Source: Rickettsiales bacterium (GTDB taxonomy: Bacteria; Pseudomonadota; Alphaproteobacteria; TMED127). From it: a stretch of 64,000 nt of DNA. Below are positions 56,862 through 63,954 of this stretch, in pieces. The DNA lies in assembly GCA_002690875.1 (NCBI GenBank), contig NZGH01000006.1, forward strand, positions 4,257-68,256, written 5' to 3'. The notes under the pieces were generated by a model, which was not told where the DNA came from, did not search any database, and saw only the letters and a program-made list of their open reading frames with translations. Within the stretch, counting starts at the first letter, position 1, and the number at the start of each line of letters is the position of its first letter. The position numbers were made by a program, and so were the translations under genes.

Positions 56862-57172
56862 GCGATTCTTGAGACATTACCCGATATTTGTGCTCCTGAA
56901 TCAACCGACAGTGAATTGGTTTTAAGTTTTCCATCAACATTTCCACTATTTGATACTTCTAAATGGTCAGCCGTAATATCACCTATGACATTTCCTTCAA
57001 CACGAACATGTTCAGAGTTTATATTTCCATTAAACTTACATGTGCTTTCAAGAATTAGGGACTTAGCTGTCACATTTCCTTTAAAAGTTCCGGCAATGAT
57101 AACCTGCCCCTCTTTTGATTCTAAGGTTCCTTCCATTAAAAGATCTTTATTTATATATGTAATGTCACTCAA
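56858..57172 (-). CDS. Bactofilin-like protein (third of three)
   Basis: A 104-residue polymer-forming protein. TLESKEGQVIIAGTFKGNV and the repeating spacing of hydrophobic residues and glycines (KFNGNINSEHVRVEGNVIGD) is the right-handed beta-helix pattern of the bactofilin/DUF583 domain. Such proteins form cytoskeletal filaments near the inner membrane and position wall hydrolases in several bacteria. It is nearly all domain, with no long tails, shorter than the two upstream paralogues. Confidence 0.82.
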   Translation of the reverse strand: MSDITYINKDLLMEGTLESKEGQVIIAGTFKGNVTAKSLILESTCKFNGNINSEHVRVEGNVIGDITADHLEVSNSGNVDGKLKTNSLSVDSGAQISGNVSRIA

Positions 57173-57193
57173 TTACGATCTCCAATAAAAATT

Positions 57194-57574
57194 CTATTCA
57201 TTATCTTTAGCAATTTCATCGTCAATATTATTAGATTTTTTACCTTTAAGCTTTCGTTCGTCCCAATTATGGATGATTTTACAATTCAATGCGGCACCTC
57301 TATCCATTTGTAGGGATTTATAATTAATCTCTCCAGTGATTACCGAGCTATCTGTTAGCCAAACAGAGTCTGCCTTTATTTTACCCTGATAATTTCCTGA
57401 AATAACGACAAGTTCTGAAGTAATTGATCCCTCAAGAGTAGCATTTTTTCCTAGAGTAACTTTATCTGATTTGATATCTGCATCTACTCTTCCATTGATT
57501 TCTATAGTCGATGCATTAGAAATCTTACCTTTAAATATTGCTCCTCTACCTATTATAGATTGATTATCAGCCAT
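57194..57574 (-). CDS. Bactofilin-like protein (second of three)
   Basis: A 126-residue bactofilin with GRGAIFKGKISNASTIEING, DADIKSDKVTLGKNATLEGS and further beta-helix turns, then a short basic/acidic C-terminal tail (ERKLKGKKSNNIDDE). It is separated from the third copy by 21 bases and the first by three, so the three are one transcript. Three different copies could co-polymerise. Confidence 0.85.
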   Translation of the reverse strand: MADNQSIIGRGAIFKGKISNASTIEINGRVDADIKSDKVTLGKNATLEGSITSELVVISGNYQGKIKADSVWLTDSSVITGEINYKSLQMDRGAALNCKIIHNWDERKLKGKKSNNIDDEIAKDNE

Positions 57575-57577
57575 AAT

Positions 57578-57976
57578 TTAACCTTTCTTACTCTTTTTTT
57601 GTTTTGAAGGTTTTTCTTTAATTTCATCGTCCAGGCCTTTAATTAATTGAACATCAAGTGATGCACCACCCTGAGCTTTTAAATTATTGTAATGCAAATT
57701 TCCTTTTATTTTAGCAGTTGACTCAATTGCAAGAGTATCAGCAAAAACATCACCTTCAAAATCTCCACCAATTGTTGTGTTAAGAGATTTTATATTTCCC
57801 TTTAGAAAACCCTCAGATGATATACTTATATGATCGCACTCAATATTACCTTTGACTTTTCCTTTAAGTACAAGGTTTCCACTACATTTAATATTACCGT
57901 TGATTTGCATTTCGACGCCTATTACACTTGAGGAAGTGGTAACTTTGGTTGTTTTATCTGAATCTCTAGAAAACAT
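57578..57976 (-). CDS. Bactofilin-like protein (first of three)
   Basis: A 132-residue bactofilin. MQINGNIKCSGNLVLKGKV, NIECDHISISSEGFLKGN and DVFADTLAIESTAKIKGNL repeat the beta-helix pattern. An N-terminal stretch (MFSRDSDKTTKVTTSSSVIG) precedes the core and a basic tail (KPSKQKKSKKG) follows; in other bactofilins such an N-terminal peptide helps bind membrane. It heads the operon opposite to the M23 peptidase locus across a 123-bp gap. Confidence 0.87.
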   Translation of the reverse strand: MFSRDSDKTTKVTTSSSVIGVEMQINGNIKCSGNLVLKGKVKGNIECDHISISSEGFLKGNIKSLNTTIGGDFEGDVFADTLAIESTAKIKGNLHYNNLKAQGGASLDVQLIKGLDDEIKEKPSKQKKSKKG

Positions 57977-58049
57977 TGCTTAAAATATTTAAAGATTTAT
58001 AATGCTTATCACAAAAATATTTAAAAAAAAAGTACTAATATTTTATAAT

Positions 58050-58065
58050 TGGCTTATGAAATGCA
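58050..58065 (+). promoter_or_regulatory. Weak candidate sigma-54 promoter
   Basis: TGGCTT, five bases, then ATGCA keeps the GG and GC ten bases apart, but the -12 half is ATGCA, not TTGCA. Transcription would begin near 58076, 24 bases before the ATG at 58100. The other sites near rpoN match better. Confidence 0.35.
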
Positions 58066-58099
58066 TAAAAACATATACTCTCAAATTTAAATTACAGCT

Positions 58100-58600
58100 A
58101 TGACAGAACAAGTAATCGACATAAGAGATAGAATTGAAAAAATGAGAACTCAAATGACCGGATCATCTAACCCAGCTCATGAGAGGAATAAACAACAGGT
58201 AGAAAAAAAAGATCCCCTAAAAAATAGTATTAAAATAGAGAAATTAGAAACAGTTGAAATTGTTAAAACTGCTAACGAAGAAAAATCCCAAATACCAAAA
58301 ATTGAAGATACTTTAAACAAAAAAACTGAAAAACAAAAAAATGAAAGTTTTAAAAAAACATATAATTTTTCTAATATGGATACTAACCCTAAAGCGTCTC
58401 ATACAAAAACCTATAAAGATTATCAAAATGAAAATATAATTGATGATAATAAAAAAAATATAAGATTAGATGATGATAAGCCTTTTCCTCAATTTAATTT
58501 AAATGTAAGTAACCCCATTTCTTGGAAATTAATGCTTTTAATTATGCTAATGCAATTGCTAACTAATATCATGTTAGTTGTGGTTTTGTATCTTAAGTAA
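58100..58600 (+). CDS. Membrane-anchored protein with a disordered N-terminal region
   Basis: A 166-residue protein. Residues 1-140 are polar, charged and probably disordered (QVEKKDPLKNSIKIEK and repeated lysine/glutamate stretches), and one hydrophobic helix near the end (LMLLIMLMQLLTNIMLVVVL) should anchor it in the membrane with the N-terminus inside. It is coupled to the M23 gene by a six-base gap and lies opposite the bactofilins, so it might link bactofilin filaments to the envelope. That role is inference. Confidence 0.6.
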   Translation: MTEQVIDIRDRIEKMRTQMTGSSNPAHERNKQQVEKKDPLKNSIKIEKLETVEIVKTANEEKSQIPKIEDTLNKKTEKQKNESFKKTYNFSNMDTNPKASHTKTYKDYQNENIIDDNKKNIRLDDDKPFPQFNLNVSNPISWKLMLLIMLMQLLTNIMLVVVLYLK

Positions 58601-58606
58601 TCACAA

Positions 58607-59935
58607 ATGCAACATCTAATTAAGAGATTTCTTGATCAAAACTTTAAATCTAGTCCAAAGTTTGGCAGACTTTCAGTAAGTTCTAATAATATTAAGGAAG
58701 TATTTAGAGAAAGAAGATTTCTATATTTTACAAAAAAAGGACCTATAGAAATAGTTTTTAATTTAAAGCACTACATATCTGCCTTTATCCTATCCGTTGT
58801 TTTTATAATTAAGATGCTTCAACTAATGTTTTTTGGTGTATCTTCCTTCTTCAGTTATATGACATATAAGAATGATGAAATTGTAAAGAAAAAGTTTACT
58901 GATTCAGAAATTCAAACATTAAAAAGTATAGCGAATAGTGCAATTAATAAAGAAAACATAGAAAATAACAATGAAATTATATTAGAATTTCCACCGTCTG
59001 AAATGAAAGTTTCAGAGGAAATGCCTAATACAAAAATAAAATTAAAGGAAAAATTAAACAACATAAAGAATCTTGTTTCTAATTTTGGCAAAAGTTTTCA
59101 ATATGAAATCAATCATTCTGATGAAGTTGTTTTCGATCAATTTTCTAGGTTGGCTAGCCCGGAAATGGTTGCAATGGAACATACTGTTAGCAAAAGTAAG
59201 ACTGAAGTTAAGCCATATAAAAAAAAATCTTCTTTTTCATATAACTACCTACCAGTAGTACCATATGTTGCGCCAAGAACAAAAAAGTCAAAAATTATTA
59301 ATTTCACTAAAAAGTTAGATCAAGAAATTTTACAATTAGTGAATGTTTTTAAATCATTAAATTTAGAACCCGATGAGATTAACTTAGCTGAAATTGAATC
59401 ACTTTTGGAATCGGGAGTAGGGAGTTTTGGTATAGATAACGACCAATTAATTGATCATACTTCTTTAAGGTTCCAATTTATTGAAGAATTAAAAAATGCA
59501 ATAATATTTGTTCCTCTTAAACCACCAATGCAGTATTATTATGTTTCAAGTCCTTATGGTTATAGGATTCACCCAAAAACAAAATTAAAACAAATGCATT
59601 ATGGGATTGATATGGCTGGTACTTGGCAGGAAGAGGTCAGGGCTCCTGCCGATGGTTTAATAGTATCAGCAGGAAGAAATGGTTCTTTTGGAAAATCTAT
59701 TAAAATTATGCATAAGCATGGTGTCTCAACAATTTATGGTCACTTACACAAACTAACAGTTAAAAAAGGTAGTTTTGTCAGTGAGGGTGATATAATTGGA
59801 AAAATGGGGTCAACGGGAAGAGCAGTTGGTGCTCATTTACATTACGAAATTAAAGTTAACAATAAACCTGTAAATCCTTACAGTTTCATATCAATTGGTA
59901 GAGAGTTAATAAGTAGTTCAATACTTAGAAGATAA
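58607..59935 (+). CDS. M23-family (LytM) peptidase, bactofilin-associated
   Basis: A 442-residue protein with a membrane segment (about 50-80) and a periplasmic C-terminal peptidase. The zinc-site motifs are QMHYGIDMAGTW (H-x3-D, about residue 330) and GAHLHYEIKVN (HxH, about 408), both intact, so hydrolysis of peptidoglycan cross-links is expected. The region from 120 to 280 is lysine- and glutamate-rich. In other bacteria bacA/bacM-type bactofilins sit beside a membrane-anchored M23 peptidase and direct it, which matches this locus. Confidence 0.88.
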   Translation: MQHLIKRFLDQNFKSSPKFGRLSVSSNNIKEVFRERRFLYFTKKGPIEIVFNLKHYISAFILSVVFIIKMLQLMFFGVSSFFSYMTYKNDEIVKKKFTDSEIQTLKSIANSAINKENIENNNEIILEFPPSEMKVSEEMPNTKIKLKEKLNNIKNLVSNFGKSFQYEINHSDEVVFDQFSRLASPEMVAMEHTVSKSKTEVKPYKKKSSFSYNYLPVVPYVAPRTKKSKIINFTKKLDQEILQLVNVFKSLNLEPDEINLAEIESLLESGVGSFGIDNDQLIDHTSLRFQFIEELKNAIIFVPLKPPMQYYYVSSPYGYRIHPKTKLKQMHYGIDMAGTWQEEVRAPADGLIVSAGRNGSFGKSIKIMHKHGVSTIYGHLHKLTVKKGSFVSEGDIIGKMGSTGRAVGAHLHYEIKVNNKPVNPYSFISIGRELISSSILRR

Positions 59936-59951
59936 TGGCATTAATATTGCT
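59936..59951 (+). promoter_or_regulatory. Sigma-54 (-24/-12) promoter before the lytic transglycosylase gene
   Basis: TGGCAT-TAATA-TTGCT matches the consensus TGGCAC-N5-TTGCW, with GG (59937-59938) and GC (59949-59950) exactly ten bases apart. It starts right after the M23 stop. Counting from the -12 base puts transcription start near 59962, at the first base before the ATG at 59963, so a leaderless or very short leader would result. Confidence 0.6.
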
Positions 59952-59962
59952 GATTATCTTAT

Positions 59963-60595
59963 ATGAAAGCTCTCAAAAGTTTATTTTTTATATGCCTTTT
60001 AATTAATTTCAAACCTGTACTCTCAAATTCAATAACTAATTGTTTTAATTTAACTGAGAAATACGGTAAAGAATTCAATATTCCCGATAAACTATTAACA
60101 TCAATTTCACTGGTTGAGTCAGGAATAAAGAAAAACAATAAGTTTGTTTCATGGCCCTGGACTTTGAATGTTGCTGGAAAATCAAAGTTTTTTGATAATA
60201 AAAATGATGCTTTAGATTTTTTAAAGAAAAATTATAAAAATAAAAATAAAAATAAAAATATTGATGTTGGATGCATGCAAATAAGTTTGAAGTATCACTT
60301 TAATGAATTTGATAGTCTTGAAAATATCTTGGATCCTGATGAAAATGTAAAATACGCTGCGAAATTCTTAAAAAATTTATTTTCTAAACACAAAAGATGG
60401 AATGAAGCAATATCACGTTATCATTCCTCTGTACCAATAAGAAAAAAACAATATTTAAAAAGAGTAAAAAATTATTGGGCAGATATAAGGCAAAAAAAAA
60501 TAATATTACAACCCACTCATAGAAGCAGAACCAAGGAAAAGATTGAATTTTTTAAAAAAGAGTTAAGCAATCAATTAAATCGTTTTGAAAGCTAA
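59963..60595 (+). CDS. Lytic transglycosylase (SLT-like)
   Basis: A 210-residue secreted protein (signal peptide about 1-22). ISLVESGIKKN (E52) supplies the catalytic glutamate of the SLT fold, and VGCMQISLKYH resembles the G-x-MQ motif; AISRYHSS follows with the AxxRYN-type segment. It cleaves peptidoglycan glycan strands. A sigma-54 promoter immediately upstream would tie it to the flagellar or wall programme, and flagellar-assembly transglycosylases are known in alphaproteobacteria. Confidence 0.82.
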   Translation: MKALKSLFFICLLINFKPVLSNSITNCFNLTEKYGKEFNIPDKLLTSISLVESGIKKNNKFVSWPWTLNVAGKSKFFDNKNDALDFLKKNYKNKNKNKNIDVGCMQISLKYHFNEFDSLENILDPDENVKYAAKFLKNLFSKHKRWNEAISRYHSSVPIRKKQYLKRVKNYWADIRQKKIILQPTHRSRTKEKIEFFKKELSNQLNRFES

Positions 60596-60598
60596 TTA

Positions 60599-60614
60599 TG
60601 GCAGGAAAATTGCA
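60599..60614 (+). promoter_or_regulatory. Sigma-54 (-24/-12) promoter before the 59-residue gene
   Basis: TGGCAG-GAAAA-TTGCA: GG at 60600-60601 and GC at 60612-60613, ten bases between. Transcription should start near 60625, leaving a short leader that includes the strong AAGGAG at 60630-60635. The first base lies just past the stop of the transglycosylase gene. Confidence 0.75.
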
Positions 60615-60629
60615 GATATTAAGTATAAC

Positions 60630-60635
60630 AAGGAG
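60630..60635 (+). promoter_or_regulatory. Strong ribosome-binding site (decides start of the 59-residue gene)
   Basis: AAGGAG six bases before the ATG at 60642. Most starts in this window have no such site, so it marks 60642 as the start rather than the ATG at 60585, which would overlap the transglycosylase gene. Confidence 0.75.
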
Positions 60636-60641
60636 AATAAA

Positions 60642-60821
60642 ATGAGTCTAAATAAACAAAATCTAAAAAACGTAAATGTTGATAAAAAGTTAAATTGTAA
60701 TAGTATGTTTATTAAAATATCACATTACGAGGAAGACAAACTTTTAAAAACTGAAACATTTCCAATGATTCATTTCCTTGAAGCTTTTGAAAGTGAATTT
60801 AAAAAAGTTAGATATAATTGA
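60642..60821 (+). CDS. 59-residue protein under a sigma-54 promoter, unknown
   Basis: A small soluble protein, MSLNKQNLKNVNVDKKLNCN followed by FIKISHYEEDKLLKTE and FLEAFESEFKKVRYN. There is one cysteine, no signal peptide and no membrane helix. A near-consensus sigma-54 site and a strong AAGGAG precede it, so it should be made in quantity when sigma-54 is active, in contrast to its neighbours. It converges on rpoN with about 100 bases between. No family is recognised. Confidence 0.65.
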   Translation: MSLNKQNLKNVNVDKKLNCNSMFIKISHYEEDKLLKTETFPMIHFLEAFESEFKKVRYN

Positions 60822-60923
60822 TTATTAAATATACAAGATACTTTAACTTCCATTAGTAATTTTTGTAAACTCTAAGAGTATTTCTTTTTAAGTTATGAAT
60901 TAATTTGTTTTTTTTTAAGTAAA

Positions 60924-62375
60924 TCAGATATTCAAGTTTTGAATTTTCATCATTCTTCTTCTCATTGATGAAGAAGGAATGTTTAATAACTCTCTATATT
61001 TAGCAACTGTCCTTCTTGCCAAGTTTATTCCCTCATGTTGAAGTTTACTTACTAACGCTTCATCGCTGAGTGGGTTGTTCATAGGTTCTGAGCTAATTAG
61101 TTTTTTAAGTGATTCTCTTACTGATGCAGCAGAGTGACTTTCACCTTCTGTAACACTATTGATAGAAGCACTAAAAAATATCTTCATTTCAAAGATTCCT
61201 CTTGGCGTTAATATAAGTTTATTAGAGGTTACTCTGCTAACTGTACTTTCATGCATATCAATTTTTTTAGCAACATCTTTTAATATCATAGGTTTTAGAA
61301 ACTTCTTACCTTTTTCAAAAAACTCTCTTTGTTGATTAACAATTTCTGAACTAATTTTAAGTGTAGTAATATTTCTTTGTTCAATAGCTTTGAGAAGCCA
61401 TTTTGCTGAATTAATATTTTCAGAAATAAATTTTTTGTCATTATCCGAGCATTTTAAACTTTCAATTTCATTTACATACTCATGATTAACAGTGATTTTT
61501 GGAAGAGTACTATTATTAAGCTCAACTGACCAGTCGTTTTTACTTTTTGTAACAATTACATCTGGACTTAATAAATCTAAGCTTTCATCTGAATATTTTA
61601 AACCGGGTTTTGGGTTTAATAATCTGATCTTATGAATATTTTCTCTTAATTCTTCTTCTTTCATCGAACATATTTTTTGAAGTTCTTTCAAATTACCTTC
61701 ACCCAACATTTCAAGGTTTTCAATAATTATCTTATTTTGCTCTGTCAGAATTTCTTGGTTTTCCATCTGTAATAAAAGACATTCTTTTAAATTTCTAGCA
61801 AACACTCCACTCGGTTCAAATCTTTGCATTCTTAACAACACATTGTTTATCTCATTTTTATCGTAACCGCTGAAAGATTCTAATTCGTCAATAGATTGAA
61901 GTAACCATCCACTTGGTTCAATATAATCAATTAGTAGTTCAGAAATTTCTTTTTCTGTATTATCTGAAAACTCTAATTGAGCTTGACTTTTTAAAATAGA
62001 TTTTAAATTTACTTTTTCTGAAAGAGTTTGCTCTAAAACTGAGCCAGGATCAACAGAATCATAATTTGTCTTCTTGGTTTCATATGTTTGAAAAGAATCT
62101 GTGTCCCATCTATTCTCATAGTCATTTTTGGGTTCATCAGCCAAGGACTCTCCAGATGAAAAAGATTCATTCAAATCTTCGGTTTTATCATCTGATATTT
62201 CTTTCAATTCCTCAGATGATTCATTTTCTAAGAAAGGATTCTCTTCTAATTCTTTATTAATTAAGTTAGACAGTTCTAAATTATTTAATTGAAGTAGTTT
62301 AATTGCCTGTTGAAGCTGAGGAGTCATTACCAATGATTGACTTTGTTTCAGCTTTAAATTTTGAGATATTTGCAT
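60924..62375 (-). CDS. rpoN: RNA polymerase sigma-54 factor
   Basis: A 483-residue complete sigma-54. The N-terminal activator-interacting region is LKLKQSQSLVMTPQLQQAIK and following LLQLNNLEL. An acidic region II spans about 50-110, and core-binding and helix-turn-helix segments follow (DVAKKIDMHESTVSRVTSNK). The RpoN box ARRTVAKYRE is at about 453-462 and reads the -24 element. A strong AAAGGAG is at 62383-62389, seven bases before the ATG. An inverted-repeat block lies in the promoter region upstream. Sigma-54 needs an enhancer-binding ATPase, which is not in this window. Confidence 0.95.
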   Translation of the reverse strand: MQISQNLKLKQSQSLVMTPQLQQAIKLLQLNNLELSNLINKELEENPFLENESSEELKEISDDKTEDLNESFSSGESLADEPKNDYENRWDTDSFQTYETKKTNYDSVDPGSVLEQTLSEKVNLKSILKSQAQLEFSDNTEKEISELLIDYIEPSGWLLQSIDELESFSGYDKNEINNVLLRMQRFEPSGVFARNLKECLLLQMENQEILTEQNKIIIENLEMLGEGNLKELQKICSMKEEELRENIHKIRLLNPKPGLKYSDESLDLLSPDVIVTKSKNDWSVELNNSTLPKITVNHEYVNEIESLKCSDNDKKFISENINSAKWLLKAIEQRNITTLKISSEIVNQQREFFEKGKKFLKPMILKDVAKKIDMHESTVSRVTSNKLILTPRGIFEMKIFFSASINSVTEGESHSAASVRESLKKLISSEPMNNPLSDEALVSKLQHEGINLARRTVAKYRELLNIPSSSMRRRMMKIQNLNI

Positions 62376-62382
62376 TCTTATT

Positions 62383-62389
62383 CTCCTTT
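62383..62389 (-). promoter_or_regulatory. Strong ribosome-binding site of rpoN
   Basis: AAAGGAG on the minus strand, seven bases before the ATG at 62375. The surrounding AGGAGAATAA is also found before the small gene at 60642, while most starts in the window have no comparable site. Confidence 0.7.
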
Positions 62390-62436
62390 CATTTTAATTT
62401 GACTACTTTTTTTTAAAGAATGCAAAATTTTAATTT

Positions 62437-62465
62437 GACATGTTTGTCATGTCAGAAACATGACA
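62437..62465. promoter_or_regulatory. Operator-like inverted repeats upstream of rpoN
   Basis: TGTCATGT (62445-62452) and ACATGACA (62458-62465) form a perfect 8-bp inverted repeat with a 5-bp spacer. A third half-site, GACATG (62437-62442), pairs with CATGTC as a second overlapping palindrome. They lie between rpoN and the SPOR-like gene. The most plausible reading is a binding site for a dimeric regulator of rpoN or of the divergent gene. Confidence 0.5.
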
Positions 62466-62544
62466 TTTGTTTATAAAACTACAATAACTGTATTTTTTTT
62501 TGGTAATCATGGGAAATTTATGACATATTTAATTAAATCTTATC

Positions 62545-63174
62545 GTGATAAAATTAATACCATTGATTATTTTTCCCTTGTCTTTTTTCCTAATTTTTTT
62601 AGGTGTTAAAAATTTGACGGGAAATTTTCCCTTTGATAAAGAAAATATTGATCAAAATGAAAATGAAGAAATAGTTAAACTTAATAAAGATGCCGAAAAA
62701 ATAGAAGAAAAGATTACTACAGAATTAGAACAAAATAATACAAATAATGAAGAAACATCTATAGATGCAGATAAAAATTTAGTACAGATCGATATAAAAG
62801 AAACAAAGATAATTGAGGTAGAAAATGCTAATGAAAGTTTCAAAAAAAATAAACCTCAAGTCAAATCGGAAAAATTGACAAATGATTCTAAGACAAGTCA
62901 AAAAACGACAAGTAATATTAAAGTTGTGGAAGAAATAAATAATTATTTGATTCAGTTCGGAGCTTTTTCAAAAAAACAAAACGCTGAGGATTTAAAAAAT
63001 TCAATTATACAAAAAATTCATACAAAATTTTCAGATTTTCAAATAAATTTAGATTTTGATGAAAAAAAAAAGCTTTATAAACTTATCTCTCGAACTAACA
63101 ATTATAATGAAGCAAAGAAAGTGTGTAGTTTTTCAAAAGAAATAAAAATAAACTGTATTTTTAAGAAACAATGA
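62545..63174 (+). CDS. SPOR-like membrane-anchored protein
   Basis: A 209-residue protein with one N-terminal membrane helix (MIKLIPLIIFPLSFFLIFLG), a lysine/glutamate-rich linker, and a C-terminal SPOR-like domain from about residue 130: NYLIQFGAFSKKQNAEDL, LISRTNNYNEAKKVC and so on. SPOR domains bind denuded glycan strands at division sites. The start is GTG at 62545. It overlaps the next gene by four bases (ATGA) and is divergent from rpoN. Confidence 0.68.
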   Translation: MIKLIPLIIFPLSFFLIFLGVKNLTGNFPFDKENIDQNENEEIVKLNKDAEKIEEKITTELEQNNTNNEETSIDADKNLVQIDIKETKIIEVENANESFKKNKPQVKSEKLTNDSKTSQKTTSNIKVVEEINNYLIQFGAFSKKQNAEDLKNSIIQKIHTKFSDFQINLDFDEKKKLYKLISRTNNYNEAKKVCSFSKEIKINCIFKKQ

Positions 63175-63371
63175 AAAATTGCAGAATATGCACTATTATA
63201 AGATATTTCCTGGTATCAGTAGTTTTCATTATTATTTTAGCACTTACTGTAAGTGATCAGTTAAATTATCTTTCCTTTGTAACATCATGGAATGCAGCAA
63301 TTCTTATTCTTTCTTTAGGAATACTTCTTTTTTTATATAAAGTTTATGAGTACTTAAAATCTAAAAATTAG
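63171..63371 (+). CDS. Small two-helix membrane protein
   Basis: A 66-residue protein beginning MKNCRICTIIRYFL (CxxC) with two hydrophobic helices (about 12-27, 38-57) and a short basic tail. It begins inside the stop of the SPOR-like gene, so it is translationally coupled. No function can be assigned. Confidence 0.6.
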   Translation: MKNCRICTIIRYFLVSVVFIIILALTVSDQLNYLSFVTSWNAAILILSLGILLFLYKVYEYLKSKN

Positions 63372-63841
63372 CGATCTCTTACAAACCTAACAAAAAGTTT
63401 TTTTTCTGGCACAAAACGTCCATAACTATGACCAGTAAAAAAATTTACTGACCAAAAAAATTTTGGTGACCACCAATTTCGTTGGGATGTCCAAAAAGGT
63501 TGTGCTGGAGTTTTAGGGAATAGAACCAAATCAATTTTTGCTCCATCACAGTTTTTACAAATTAAGCTCTCAAGTTCCTTTCTATTAGGAAGTCTCCAAC
63601 TACCCTCAATTTCCTGATTTAGTATGTCTAACGCAAGTTTAATTTCTTCAAAATCAAGTTTTACAGGTTCACCTAAACAATCCTGTTTTTCATCACTCCA
63701 TTGTTGACCAGTTGTACATTTGAGCCACTCAATTCTGTTCTTTAAGTCAATAACATAAAAACCTTTGTCCATAAAATCTGAGGAAATTAAGCTTCCAAAT
63801 GATAAGAAACTAAAAAGTACTGTGAAAAATAAGATTTGCAT
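63368..63841 (-). CDS. Secreted DUF1566-like protein
   Basis: A 157-residue protein with a signal peptide (about 1-22). WLKCTTGQQW, SWRLPNRKELESLI (about 100) and the ending SYGRFVPEKKLFVRFVRDR follow the DUF1566/Lcl C-type pattern, in which a WRLPT/N element and a terminal VR(D) are hallmarks. Its function is unknown; four cysteines may form disulfides. It converges on the two-helix gene, the stops overlapping by four bases. Confidence 0.7.
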   Translation of the reverse strand: MQILFFTVLFSFLSFGSLISSDFMDKGFYVIDLKNRIEWLKCTTGQQWSDEKQDCLGEPVKLDFEEIKLALDILNQEIEGSWRLPNRKELESLICKNCDGAKIDLVLFPKTPAQPFWTSQRNWWSPKFFWSVNFFTGHSYGRFVPEKKLFVRFVRDR

Positions 63842-63954
63842 GGTCTTTATGTAATAATATTGCCTAAATTTAAAAAAAAAACAATTTTGGTATTAAAGTT
63901 GCAGTTTCTATACCAAAATATTATTTTATATATATAAACGTTAATGGATTATAA
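63842..63954. other. Intergenic region with a sigma-54 site, before the stator gene
   Basis: A 113-bp gap between the divergent DUF1566 and MotA/PomA-like genes. It contains the sigma-54 promoter listed separately (63888-63903); nothing else is evident. Confidence 0.6.
63888..63903 (+). promoter_or_regulatory. Sigma-54 (-24/-12) promoter of the MotA/PomA-like gene
   Basis: TGGTAT-TAAAG-TTGCA, with GG (63889-63890) and GC (63901-63902) ten bases apart. Transcription would start near 63914, 41 bases before the ATG at 63955. Sigma-54 controls flagellar genes in many bacteria, so the placement fits. Confidence 0.75.

Noticed and set aside
59613..59628. TGGCTGGTACTTGGCA with ten-base GG to GC spacing
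   Set aside because: It lies inside the conserved peptidase motif of the M23 gene, and the -12 half is TGGCA, so it is coding sequence.
60585..60641. Upstream ATG extending the 59-residue protein to 78 residues
   Set aside because: It overlaps the transglycosylase gene and would place the sigma-54 promoter and AAGGAG inside the coding sequence.
63842..63954. A terminator or small RNA between the DUF1566 and stator genes
   Set aside because: Runs of A and T are present but no stem-loop of more than a few base pairs.
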